In this document: piece after piece, positions 18,654 to 26,972 of the stretch
Layout: each line of letters begins with the position of its first letter
Position numbering within the stretch: position 1 is the first letter of the stretch
DNA from: Streptomyces aurantiogriseus
GTDB taxonomy: Bacteria > Actinomycetota > Actinomycetes > Streptomycetales > Streptomycetaceae
NCBI RefSeq assembly: GCF_014649375.1
Contig: NZ_BMSX01000006.1
Location: 310,001-374,000 of the forward strand
Direction of reading: 5' to 3'
DNA length: 64,000 nucleotides
Translations under genes and position numbers: made by a program
Notes under the pieces: generated by a model
Databases searched by the model: none
What the model saw: the letters and a program-made list of their open reading frames with translations, nothing else
Told to the model about the DNA's origin: nothing

Positions 18654-19352
18654 TCATCGGAGCGGCATCAGACCACGTAGAAATGTCAGGTCGACCTGTT
18701 CCAGCGAGGGCACGACGGTGCGCCGGGCGGCCGGGGCGATCGGGGCGACGGAGGGCACCGCGACGACATGGCAGCCCGCCGCCTCGGCAGCGGCGACCCC
18801 GGTGGCGGTGTCCTCGACGACGGCGCATCTGGCCGGATCCGCACCGAGTCCGGCGGCGGCGAACAGGTAGGGGTCGGGGTGCGGCTTGGTGCGCGCGACC
18901 TCGTCGCCGGCCACGGTCAGGGCGAAGTGCTGGGGGCCCAGGGTGGTGAGGACGCGGTCGATGATGCGCCGGTGCGAGGCGGAGACGAGGGCCGTGGGGA
19001 CCTCGTGCTCGGCCAGTTCGGCCAGCAGCCGGGCGGCTCCCGGCATCAGCGGCAGGGCGCGGGTGATGCGGTCCTCGAACCCCTCGTTCAGCAGGACGGT
19101 GAGTTCGGCGAGGGTGATGTCGGCCCCGGTCGCCTCGATCAGGAACCCGGCGCTGCGGGCCATGGGTCCGCCGACCACGACATGGCGCCAGGAGTCGTCG
19201 AGGGTGTGGCCGAGGCCGGCGAAGACCTCGACCTCGACATCCCACCAGAAGCCCTCGGTGTCCACCAGGGTGCCGTCCATGTCGAGGAGCACCGCCTGAA
19301 GGGCCGAGCCCTCGGCCGTGCGGGTTCCGAGCGCGGTAACCGTGCTGGTCAT
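18654..19352 (-). CDS. HAD-superfamily phosphatase, beta-phosphoglucomutase/GS1-like
   Basis: A 232-residue soluble hydrolase. Motif I is VLLDMDGTLVDTEGFWW, with Asp nucleophile and general acid. Motif II is the Ser in TALVSASHRRIID, motif III the Lys in ARTKPHPDPYLFAAAGLG, and motif IV CAVVEDTATGVAAAEAAGC. The cap is the small helical type of subfamily I. Such enzymes dephosphorylate sugar phosphates or nucleotides; the substrate is not evident. The ATG at 19352 has GGAGG eight bases ahead. It lies downstream of metH but behind a hairpin. Confidence 0.88.
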   Translation of the reverse strand: MTSTVTALGTRTAEGSALQAVLLDMDGTLVDTEGFWWDVEVEVFAGLGHTLDDSWRHVVVGGPMARSAGFLIEATGADITLAELTVLLNEGFEDRITRALPLMPGAARLLAELAEHEVPTALVSASHRRIIDRVLTTLGPQHFALTVAGDEVARTKPHPDPYLFAAAGLGADPARCAVVEDTATGVAAAEAAGCHVVAVPSVAPIAPAARRTVVPSLEQVDLTFLRGLMPLR

Positions 19353-19377
19353 CCACGTACCTCCGTGAAGGGACGAG

Positions 19378-19408
19378 CAGGCCGGTTCCCATCAGGGGAA
19401 CCGGCCTG
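19378..19408 (-). terminator. Terminator after metH
   Basis: CAGGCCGGTTCCC (19378-19390) pairs perfectly with GGGAACCGGCCTG (19396-19408), a 13-bp stem with a 5-base loop, between the metH stop and the HAD start on the same strand. Confidence 0.75.
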
Positions 19409-19487
19409 GAGTGGACCGACCAGTGTACGACTTATCCGATCAGTGTGCTCTGTGAGACACACTTCGCCGTGCGCTTCACCGTGCGCG

Positions 19488-22400
19488 TCACCGAGCGTTG
19501 AAGTACTTCGCCTCCGGGTGGTGGATCACGATGGCGTCCGTGGACTGCTCGGGGTGGAGCTGGAACTCCTCCGAGAGGTGGACGCCGATCCGCTCGGGCT
19601 GGAGCAGCTCGGCGATCTTGGCGCGGTCCTCGAGGTCGGGGCAGGCGCCGTAGCCCAGGGAGAAGCGGGCACCGCGGTACTTCAGGGCGAACATGTCCTC
19701 CATGCCGGCCGGGTCCTCGCCCGCGAAGCCGAGTTCCGAGCGCACGCGCGCGTGCCAGTACTCGGCCAGCGCCTCCGCCAACTGCACGGACAGGCCGTGC
19801 AGTTCGAGGTAGTCGCGGTAGGAGTTCGACTCGAAGAGCTTGGCGGTCTCCTCGCCGATGCGGGAGCCGACGGTGACGACCTGGAGGCCGACGACGTCGG
19901 TCTCGCCCGACTCCTGCGGGCGGAAGAAGTCCGCGAGGCACAGCCGGCGGCCGCGGCGCTGGCGCGGGAAGGTGAAGCGGGTGCGTTCGTTGCCGTGCTC
20001 GTCCAGGAGGATCAGGTCGTCGTCCTTGGACACGCAGGGGAAGTAGCCGTAGACCACGGCGGCTTCGAGGAGGTTCTCGGTCTGGAGCCTGTCCAGCAGG
20101 CCCCGCAGTCGCGGCCGGCCCTCGGTCTCGACGAGTTCCTCGTACGTCGGCCCGTCGCCCGTGCGGGCCTGCTTGAGGCCCCACTGGCCCTTGAAGAGGG
20201 CGCCCTCGTCCAGCCAGGAGGCGTACTCCTTGAGCTGGATGCCCTTGACGACCCGGGTGCCCCAGAACGGCGGCTCGGGGACGCGGTTGTCGGTGGCGAC
20301 GTCGGAGCGGACGTGGCCCTCCTCGGGGCGCTCCTCGACCTCGACGGCGGCGGTGGAGCGGACCCGGCGCTGCTTCAGCTCGGGCAGCCTGGCGCCGGGC
20401 ACGCCCCGCTTGACGCCGATGAGGGCGTCCATGAGGCGCAGCCCCTCGAAGGCGTCGCGGGCGTAGCGGACCTCGCCCTCGTAGATCTCGTGCAGGTCCT
20501 GTTCGACGTAGGCACGGGTCAGGGCGGCGCCGCCGAGAATGACGGGGAAATTGGCGGCGAGGCCCCGGGCGTTGAGCTCCTCCAGGTTCTCCTTCATGAT
20601 CACCGTGGACTTGACCAGGAGCCCGGACATGCCGATGACGTCGGCGCGGTGCTCCTCGGCCGCCTCCAGGATCGCGGAGACCGGCTGCTTGATGCCGAGG
20701 TTGACGACGTTGTAGCCGTTGTTGGACAGGATGATGTCGACGAGGTTCTTGCCGATGTCGTGGACGTCGCCGCGGACGGTGGCCAGCACGATCGTGCCCT
20801 TGCCCTCCGCGTCCGACTTCTCCATGTGCGGTTCGAGGTAGGCGACGGCGGCCTTCATGACCTCGGCGGACTGGAGCACGAACGGCAGCTGCATCTGACC
20901 GGAGCCGAACAGCTCGCCGACGACCTTCATGCCGTCCAGGAGCGTCTCGTTGACGATGTCGAGTGCCGGGCGGCTCTGGAGGGCCTCGTCGAGGTCGGCC
21001 TCCAGGCCGTTGCGCTCGCCGTCGATGATGCGGCGCTTGAGGCGCTCCTCCAGCGGCAGGGCGGCCAGTTCCTCGGCCTTGCCGGCCTTGAGGGACTTGG
21101 CGGTGGCGCCCTCGAAGAGCTGCATGAGCTTCTGGAGGGGGTCGTAGCCCTCGGCGCGGCGGTCGTGGATGAGGTCGAGAGCGGTCTGGACCTCTTCCTC
21201 GCTGAAGCGGGCGATCGGGAGGATCTTCGAGGCGTGGACGATCGCGGAGTCCAGGCCCGCCTTGACGCACTCGTCGAGGAAGACGGAGTTGAGCAGGATG
21301 CGGGCGGCCGGGTTGAGGCCGAAGGAGATGTTCGACAGGCCCAGGGTGGTCTGGACGTCGGGGTGGCGGCGCTTGAGCTCGCGGATCGCCTCGATGGTGG
21401 CGATGCCGTCCTTGCGGGACTCCTCCTGACCGGTGCAGATCGTGAAGGTCAGGGTGTCGATGAGGATGTCCTCCTCGCGGATGCCCCAGTTGCCGGTCAG
21501 GTCGTCGATCAGCCGTTCGGCGATCTCGACCTTCTTCTCCGGAGTGCGGGCCTGGCCCTCCTCGTCGATGGTCAGGGCGATCAGCGCGGCGCCGTGCTCC
21601 TGGGCGAGCTTCGTCACCTTGGCGAAGCGGGACTCGGGGCCGTCGCCGTCCTCGTAGTTGACGGAGTTGATCACCGCGCGGCCGCCGAGCTTCTCCAGGC
21701 CGGCGCGGATGACGTCGACCTCGGTGGAGTCCAGCACGATCGGCAGAGTGGAGGCGGTGGCGAAGCGGCCGGCCAGTTCCTCCATGTCGGCGACGCCGTC
21801 GCGGCCGACGTAGTCCACGCACAGGTCGAGCATGTGCGCGCCCTCGCGGATCTGTTCGCGGGCCATCTCCACACAGTCGTCCCAGCGGCCCTCCAGCATG
21901 GCCTCACGGAACTTCTTGGAACCGTTGGCGTTGGTGCGCTCACCGATGGCCAGGTACGAGGTGTCCTGGCGGAACGGGACCGTCTGGTAGAGCGAGGCGG
22001 CGCCGGGCTCGGGCTGGGGGTCGCGCTCGACGGGAGTGGCCCCCTGGACCCGTTCCACGAGCTGCCGCAGGTGCTCGGGCGTCGTGCCGCAGCAGCCGCC
22101 GATCAGGTTCAGCCCGTAGTCGCGTACGAAGGTCTCCTGGGCGTCGGCCAGGCCTTCGGGGTCCAGCGGGAAGTGGGCGCCGTCCTTGGTGAGGATCGGC
22201 AGGCCGGCGTTGGGCATGCACAGCAGCGGGGTGCGGGAGTGCCGGGCCAGGTAGCGCAGGTGTTCGCTCATCTCGGCCGGGCCCGTCGAGCAGTTCAGGC
22301 CGATCATGTCGATACCGAGGGGCTCCAGCGCGGTCAGCGCGGCGCCGATCTCCGAGCCGAGCAGCATGGTGCCGGTCGTCTCGAACGCCATCGAGACCAG

Positions 22401-23003
22401 CAGCGGCACGTCGACGCCGGTCGCCTCCATCGCGCGCCGCGCGCCCAGGATCGACGACTTCGTCTGGAGCAGGTCCTGCGTGGTCTCGACGATCAGGGCG
22501 TCCGCGCCGCCGGCGAGCAGGCCCTCGGCGTTCGCCTGGAAGCCGTCGCGCAGCGTGCCGTAGCCGATGTGGCCGAGGGTGGGCAGCTTCGTGCCGGGTC
22601 CGATCGAACCCAGCACCCAGCGCTGGCGGCCGTCGCGCGCGCCGTACTCGTCGGCCGTCTCACGGGCGATGCGGGCGCCCGCCTCGGACAGCTCGTACAC
22701 GCGGTCGGCGATGTCGTACTCGGCCATGGCCGAGTGGTTCGCGCCGAAGGTGTTCGTCTCGACGCAGTCCACGCCGGCGCCGAAGTACGCCTCGTGGACG
22801 GAGCGGACGATGTCCGGCCGGGTGATGTTGAGGATCTCGTTGCAGCCCTCGAGGTCCTGGAAGTCCTCGAGGGTGGGCTCCTGGGCTTGGAGCATGGTGC
22901 CCATGGCCCCGTCGGCCACCACCACACGGGTGGCGAGGGCCTCACGGAGCGCGGACACACGGGTCCGGCTGTCGGCGGAAGGGGTCGGCGGCACAGAGGC
23001 CAT
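19488..23003 (-). CDS. metH: Cobalamin-dependent methionine synthase
   Basis: A 1171-residue four-module enzyme that moves the methyl group of 5-methyltetrahydrofolate to homocysteine via methylcobalamin. The homocysteine domain spans about 20-320, with zinc ligands Cys238 (GLNCSTGP) and Cys304-Cys305 (GGCCGTTP). The pterin domain spans about 345-610 (AIGERTNANGSKKF). The B12 cap and Rossmann domains follow, with the cobalt-ligating motif DVHDIG at 746-751. The SAM-binding activation domain is C-terminal (RGARFSLGYGACPDLEDR). I chose the ATG at 23003, preceded by GAGGGAG. It is divergent from gylR. I could not recognise a cobalamin or SAH riboswitch upstream. Confidence 0.96.
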   Translation of the reverse strand: MASVPPTPSADSRTRVSALREALATRVVVADGAMGTMLQAQEPTLEDFQDLEGCNEILNITRPDIVRSVHEAYFGAGVDCVETNTFGANHSAMAEYDIADRVYELSEAGARIARETADEYGARDGRQRWVLGSIGPGTKLPTLGHIGYGTLRDGFQANAEGLLAGGADALIVETTQDLLQTKSSILGARRAMEATGVDVPLLVSMAFETTGTMLLGSEIGAALTALEPLGIDMIGLNCSTGPAEMSEHLRYLARHSRTPLLCMPNAGLPILTKDGAHFPLDPEGLADAQETFVRDYGLNLIGGCCGTTPEHLRQLVERVQGATPVERDPQPEPGAASLYQTVPFRQDTSYLAIGERTNANGSKKFREAMLEGRWDDCVEMAREQIREGAHMLDLCVDYVGRDGVADMEELAGRFATASTLPIVLDSTEVDVIRAGLEKLGGRAVINSVNYEDGDGPESRFAKVTKLAQEHGAALIALTIDEEGQARTPEKKVEIAERLIDDLTGNWGIREEDILIDTLTFTICTGQEESRKDGIATIEAIRELKRRHPDVQTTLGLSNISFGLNPAARILLNSVFLDECVKAGLDSAIVHASKILPIARFSEEEVQTALDLIHDRRAEGYDPLQKLMQLFEGATAKSLKAGKAEELAALPLEERLKRRIIDGERNGLEADLDEALQSRPALDIVNETLLDGMKVVGELFGSGQMQLPFVLQSAEVMKAAVAYLEPHMEKSDAEGKGTIVLATVRGDVHDIGKNLVDIILSNNGYNVVNLGIKQPVSAILEAAEEHRADVIGMSGLLVKSTVIMKENLEELNARGLAANFPVILGGAALTRAYVEQDLHEIYEGEVRYARDAFEGLRLMDALIGVKRGVPGARLPELKQRRVRSTAAVEVEERPEEGHVRSDVATDNRVPEPPFWGTRVVKGIQLKEYASWLDEGALFKGQWGLKQARTGDGPTYEELVETEGRPRLRGLLDRLQTENLLEAAVVYGYFPCVSKDDDLILLDEHGNERTRFTFPRQRRGRRLCLADFFRPQESGETDVVGLQVVTVGSRIGEETAKLFESNSYRDYLELHGLSVQLAEALAEYWHARVRSELGFAGEDPAGMEDMFALKYRGARFSLGYGACPDLEDRAKIAELLQPERIGVHLSEEFQLHPEQSTDAIVIHHPEAKYFNAR

Positions 23004-23232
23004 GAAAGGGCTCCCTCGGATGCGACGGCTGTCGGCTTTGCGGCGCCCGCGGTCGCTCCCCGAGCCGCCCCCGCGGGTCGGCACACGGAGCTTCCCGTGG
23101 AGGGCGCTCGCCGCCAGGGTAGCCGGGTCCGGGGGCTTATGGTCAGGGCGTCCACGGGACGGACGAGGATGGCGGCCGCGTCACCGCCGAGAAACGAGTG
23201 ACGTAACACGAATCGACCGACCATTAGCGGGA

Positions 23233-23269
23233 GGTCGGCATGGACCGGTAGTGTTCGGCATTGCCGAAC
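23233..23269. promoter_or_regulatory. GylR operator-like sites upstream of gylR
   Basis: A near-perfect palindrome GTTCGGC-ATT-GCCGAAC lies at 23253-23269. A half-site GGTCGGCAT at 23233-23241 sits exactly 20 bases upstream of the matching GTTCGGCAT. A third relative (GGTCGGCATTGTCGAAC) lies before glpF at 24349. Recurrence ahead of both the regulator and its operon supports autoregulation by GylR; binding is inferred. The rest of the 320-base metH-gylR gap shows no gene. Confidence 0.6.
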
Positions 23270-23323
23270 TGCGGTGGCACATGCCGCGCGTGGACGGTCG
23301 AAGGGGACGGAGGCAGGACGGCG

Positions 23324-24088
23324 ATGGCACGGAACATCCAGTCGCTCGAACGGGCGGCCGCGATGCTGCGGCTCCTCGCGGGCGGCGAGCGGCGGCTCGG
23401 CCTGTCGGACATCGCCTCGTCCCTGGGCCTGGCCAAGGGTACGGCCCACGGCATCCTGCGCACCCTCCAGCAGGAGGGCTTCGTCGAACAGGACGACGCC
23501 TCCGGGCGCTATCAGCTGGGCGCGGAGCTGCTGCGCCTGGGCACCACCTACCTCGATGTGCACGAGCTGCGGGCGCGCGCCCTGGTGTGGACGGACGACC
23601 TGGCCCGCTCCAGCGGCGAGAGCGTCCACCTGGGCGTGCTGCACCAGCAGGGCGTGCTGATCGTGCACCACGTCTTCCGGCCCGACGACAGCCGGCAGGT
23701 CCTGGAGATCGGGGCCATGCAGCCGCTGCACTCCACGGCCCTCGGCAAGGTCCTGTCGGCCTACGACCCGGTCGCGCACAGCGAGGCGCTGGAGGCCGAC
23801 CGCAAGCCCTTCACGGACCGCACGGTGTGCGAGCCGGCGGACTTCGAGCAGCTCCTCGACATCACGCGCGCGCGTGGCTACGCGGCCGACGTCGAGGAGA
23901 CCTGGGAGGGCGTCGCCTCCATCGCCGCACCCATCCACGACCGGCGGAGGATGCCGGTGGGGGCGGTCGGGATCACCGGCGCTGTGGAGCGCCTGCGCCG
24001 GGACGGCGAGCTGCGCCCGGAGCTGATCGCGGCGGTACGGGACTGCGCCCGCGCGGTGTCGCGGGACCTGGGCGCCGCGCGGTTCTGA
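23324..24088 (+). CDS. gylR: Glycerol operon regulator GylR (IclR family)
   Basis: A 254-residue IclR-type repressor of the glycerol operon. The N-terminal winged helix-turn-helix is QSLERAAAMLRLLAGGERRL followed by GLAKGTAHGILRTLQQEGFV, and the C-terminal ligand domain contains GAMQPLHSTALGKVLSAYDP. The sequence is almost identical to the S. coelicolor protein as I remember it. The ATG at 23324 restores the known MARNIQSLE start; a longer frame from 23261 would run through the operator palindrome. It is transcribed ahead of glpFKD in the same direction, with a hairpin between. Confidence 0.95.
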   Translation: MARNIQSLERAAAMLRLLAGGERRLGLSDIASSLGLAKGTAHGILRTLQQEGFVEQDDASGRYQLGAELLRLGTTYLDVHELRARALVWTDDLARSSGESVHLGVLHQQGVLIVHHVFRPDDSRQVLEIGAMQPLHSTALGKVLSAYDPVAHSEALEADRKPFTDRTVCEPADFEQLLDITRARGYAADVEETWEGVASIAAPIHDRRRMPVGAVGITGAVERLRRDGELRPELIAAVRDCARAVSRDLGAARF

Positions 24089-24160
24089 GGGGCCGGCGGG
24101 GCCGAGAAGGACGCCGGCGGAGCGCGAGAAGAGCGCCCGCCCGAGAAGTGCACAGAAGCA

Positions 24161-24188
24161 GGCCGGGACGTCGGACGACGTTCCGGCC
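24161..24188 (+). terminator. Hairpin after gylR
   Basis: GGCCGGGACGT (24161-24171) pairs with ACGTTCCGGCC (24178-24188), 11 pairs with one G-U. It ends the gylR transcript before the glpF promoter region. Confidence 0.65.
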
Positions 24189-24348
24189 TTCACCCTGCCC
24201 CCGAAAGGTGCATATCGGGCAAGCGCTTCCTGCGCCGGCTCGCACGCCCACCCGTAGATCAATAACTCGAGGCGATCAATAACGATCGCGTTTTCGATTA
24301 CAGAACTCTTGACGCACGCATGAGCCCAGAGCAAGACTCCCGTCCATC

Positions 24349-24390
24349 GGTCGGCATTGTCGAACACCTACCGGCAATACGCGCTAGAGT
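24349..24390 (+). promoter_or_regulatory. GylR-like operator and candidate promoter of glpFKD
   Basis: GGTCGGCATTGTCGAAC at 24349-24365 matches 14 of 17 positions of the palindrome before gylR. A TAGAGT hexamer at 24385-24390 could be the -10 box; I see no well-spaced -35. The rest of the 24189-24494 gap is AT-rich (about 24250-24310) and shows no gene. Confidence 0.5.
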
Positions 24391-24494
24391 GTGACAACGC
24401 CAAGGGCCGGCATCGCTCTCACCCCCGAGGGCAGCTCGAACCTCCGGAGGGACCCGGGGTTCGGTCCCCTGGACGAAGGACAAAGGAGTCGCGG

Positions 24495-25289
24495 GTGTCC
24501 AGCTCCGACATCTTCATCGGCGAGACCATCGGTACCGCCATACTCATCCTGCTCGGCGGTGGCGTCTGCGCCGCTGTCACCCTGAAGGCCTCCAAGGCCC
24601 GTAACGCCGGCTGGCTCGCCATCACCTTCGGGTGGGGTTTCGCCGTACTGACGGCCGTCTACACCTCGGCGCCGCTCTCCGGCGCCCATCTGAACCCGGC
24701 CGTGACGGTCGCGCTCGCCATCAAGGACAGCGACTGGAGCAACGTTCCGACGTACTTCGCCGGTCAGCTGCTCGGCGCCATGATCGGCGCGGCCCTGGTC
24801 TGGGTCGCCTACTACGGCCAGTTCCACGCGCACCTCACCGACAAGGAGATCGTCGGCGGTCCGGGCGCGCAGGCCACGTCGGCCAAGGCCGTGGAGGCCC
24901 AGGAGGTGGGCGCCGGCCCGGTGCTCGGCATCTTCTCCACCGGCCCGGAGATCCGGAACGCCGTGCAGAACCTCGCCACGGAGATCATCGGCACCGTGGT
25001 GCTGGTGCTCGCCGTCCTCACGCAGGGCCTCAACGACGAGGGCAACGGCCTCGGCACCCTGGGTGCCCTGGTCACCGCGCTCGTGGTCGTCTCGATCGGT
25101 CTCTCCCTCGGCGGCCCGACCGGCTACGCGATCAACCCGGCCCGTGACCTCGGTCCGCGCATCGTGCACGCCCTTCTGCCCCTGCCCAACAAGGGCGGCT
25201 CCGACTGGGGCTACGCCTGGATCCCGGTGGTCGGTCCCCTCATCGGCGGGGCGATCGCTGCAGGCATCTACAACGTCGCATTTGCTTAG
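24495..25289 (+). CDS. glpF: Glycerol uptake facilitator
   Basis: A 264-residue aquaglyceroporin of the MIP family, with six membrane helices and two half-helices. The two pore motifs are present: LSGAHLNPAVTVALA near residue 65 and TGYAINPARDLGPR near residue 212, the Asp after the second NPA being typical of glycerol channels rather than water-only ones. It moves glycerol across the membrane without energy, and trapping depends on GlpK next door. The GTG at 24495 is preceded by AAAGGAG at ideal spacing. First gene of the operon under GylR. Confidence 0.94.
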   Translation: MSSSDIFIGETIGTAILILLGGGVCAAVTLKASKARNAGWLAITFGWGFAVLTAVYTSAPLSGAHLNPAVTVALAIKDSDWSNVPTYFAGQLLGAMIGAALVWVAYYGQFHAHLTDKEIVGGPGAQATSAKAVEAQEVGAGPVLGIFSTGPEIRNAVQNLATEIIGTVVLVLAVLTQGLNDEGNGLGTLGALVTALVVVSIGLSLGGPTGYAINPARDLGPRIVHALLPLPNKGGSDWGYAWIPVVGPLIGGAIAAGIYNVAFA

Positions 25290-25367
25290 AGACACCCGGC
25301 TTCAGCCGCACGACAGGCACATGCCGCACGTAATGCCCCCTCACCACGGACCTTTCAGGAGCACACA

Positions 25368-26906
25368 GTGACCGACGCCCACACCGCCGGCCCCTTCATC
25401 GCCGCGATCGACCAGGGCACGACCTCTTCCCGCTGCATCGTCTTCGACCGGGACGGCCGGATCGTCTCCGTCGACCAGAAGGAGCACGAGCAGATCTTCC
25501 CGAAGCCGGGCTGGGTCGAGCACGACGCCAACGAGATCTGGACCAACGTCCAGGAGGTCGTCGCCGGGGCCATCGCGAAGGCCGGCATCACCCGCGACGA
25601 CATCAAGGCCATCGGCATCACCAACCAGCGCGAGACCACGCTGCTGTGGGACAAGAACACCGGTGAGCCCGTCCACAACGCCATCGTCTGGCAGGACACC
25701 CGCACCGACGCCCTCTGCAAGGAGCTCGGCCGCAACGTCGGCCAGGACCGCTTCCGCCGTGAGACCGGCCTCCCGCTGGCCTCCTACTTCGCCGGTCCGA
25801 AGGCCCGCTGGCTGCTGGACAACGTCGAGGGCCTGCGCGAGCGCGCCGAAGCCGGCGACATCCTCTTCGGCACCATGGACACCTGGGTCATCTGGAACCT
25901 GACGGGCGGTGTCAACGGCGGCAAGCACTACACCGACGTCACCAACGCCTCCCGCACCATGCTGATGAACCTGCACACACTGGAGTGGGACGAGAAGATC
26001 GCCGAGTCCATCGGCGTTCCGCTCGCGATGCTTCCGGAGATCCGCTCCTCGGCCGAGGTCTACGGCGAGGTCACCGGCGGCAAGCTGGGCGACCTCCTCG
26101 GCGGCATCCCGGTCGCCTCCGCGCTCGGCGACCAGCAGGCGGCCCTGTTCGGCCAGACCTGCTTCTCCGAGGGCGAGGCCAAGTCGACGTACGGCACCGG
26201 CACCTTCATGCTGATGAACACCGGCGAGAAGATCATCAACTCGTACTCCGGCCTGCTGACCACCGTCGGCTACCGCATCGGTGACGAGACGCCGGTCTAC
26301 GCCCTCGAGGGCTCGATCGCCGTCACCGGTTCGCTGGTGCAGTGGATGCGCGACCAGATGGGCCTGATCTCCACCGCCGCCGAGATCGAGACGCTGGCGC
26401 TCTCGGTCGAGGACAACGGCGGCGCCTACTTCGTGCCGGCCTTCTCCGGTCTGTTCGCCCCGTACTGGCGCTCCGACGCCCGCGGTGTGATCGCCGGCCT
26501 GACCCGGTACGTCACCAAGGCGCACCTCGCGCGCGCCGTCCTGGAGGCCACGGCCTGGCAGACCCGTGAGATCACCGACGCCATGACGAAGGACTCCGGC
26601 GTCGAGCTCTCCGCGCTCAAGGTCGACGGCGGCATGACCTCCAACAACCTGCTGATGCAGACCCTCTCGGACTTCCTGGACGCCCCCGTGGTGCGTCCGA
26701 TGGTCGCCGAGACCACCTGCCTCGGCGCCGCCTACGCCGCCGGTCTCGCCGTCGGCTTCTGGACCAGCACCGACGACCTGCGCGCCAACTGGCGGCGGGC
26801 CGCCGAGTGGACCCCCCGCATGGACGCGGAGACCCGCGACCGTGAGTACAAGAGCTGGCTCAAGGCCGTCGAGCGGACCATGGGCTGGCTCGAGGACGAG
26901 AGCTGA
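25368..26906 (+). CDS. glpK: Glycerol kinase
   Basis: A 512-residue FGGY kinase that phosphorylates glycerol to glycerol-3-phosphate with ATP. It has the N-terminal AAIDQGTTSSRCIVFD phosphate loop, the substrate loop NAIVWQDTRTD, SALGDQQAALFGQ, and the C-terminal ALKVDGGMTSNNLLMQTLSDFL segment. Its length is standard. The start is a GTG with AGGAG at suitable spacing. It lies 78 bases after glpF and 66 before glpD, consistent with one transcript controlled by GylR. Confidence 0.96.
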   Translation: MTDAHTAGPFIAAIDQGTTSSRCIVFDRDGRIVSVDQKEHEQIFPKPGWVEHDANEIWTNVQEVVAGAIAKAGITRDDIKAIGITNQRETTLLWDKNTGEPVHNAIVWQDTRTDALCKELGRNVGQDRFRRETGLPLASYFAGPKARWLLDNVEGLRERAEAGDILFGTMDTWVIWNLTGGVNGGKHYTDVTNASRTMLMNLHTLEWDEKIAESIGVPLAMLPEIRSSAEVYGEVTGGKLGDLLGGIPVASALGDQQAALFGQTCFSEGEAKSTYGTGTFMLMNTGEKIINSYSGLLTTVGYRIGDETPVYALEGSIAVTGSLVQWMRDQMGLISTAAEIETLALSVEDNGGAYFVPAFSGLFAPYWRSDARGVIAGLTRYVTKAHLARAVLEATAWQTREITDAMTKDSGVELSALKVDGGMTSNNLLMQTLSDFLDAPVVRPMVAETTCLGAAYAAGLAVGFWTSTDDLRANWRRAAEWTPRMDAETRDREYKSWLKAVERTMGWLEDES

Positions 26907-26972
26907 CGAGAGCCGGCTCCCCGCTTCGAAGCCGGCTGCGGCCGGAGCTCTGATGAGGAGTAAGAACCCGAT

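Noticed and set aside
18768..23201. 1477-residue open frame antisense to metH
   Set aside because: Shadow frame caused by high GC; the MetH motifs are complete on the other strand.
23004..23232. Cobalamin or SAH riboswitch before metH
   Set aside because: I looked for a B12-box or an SAH-type core and saw nothing convincing; a covariance-model scan would decide.
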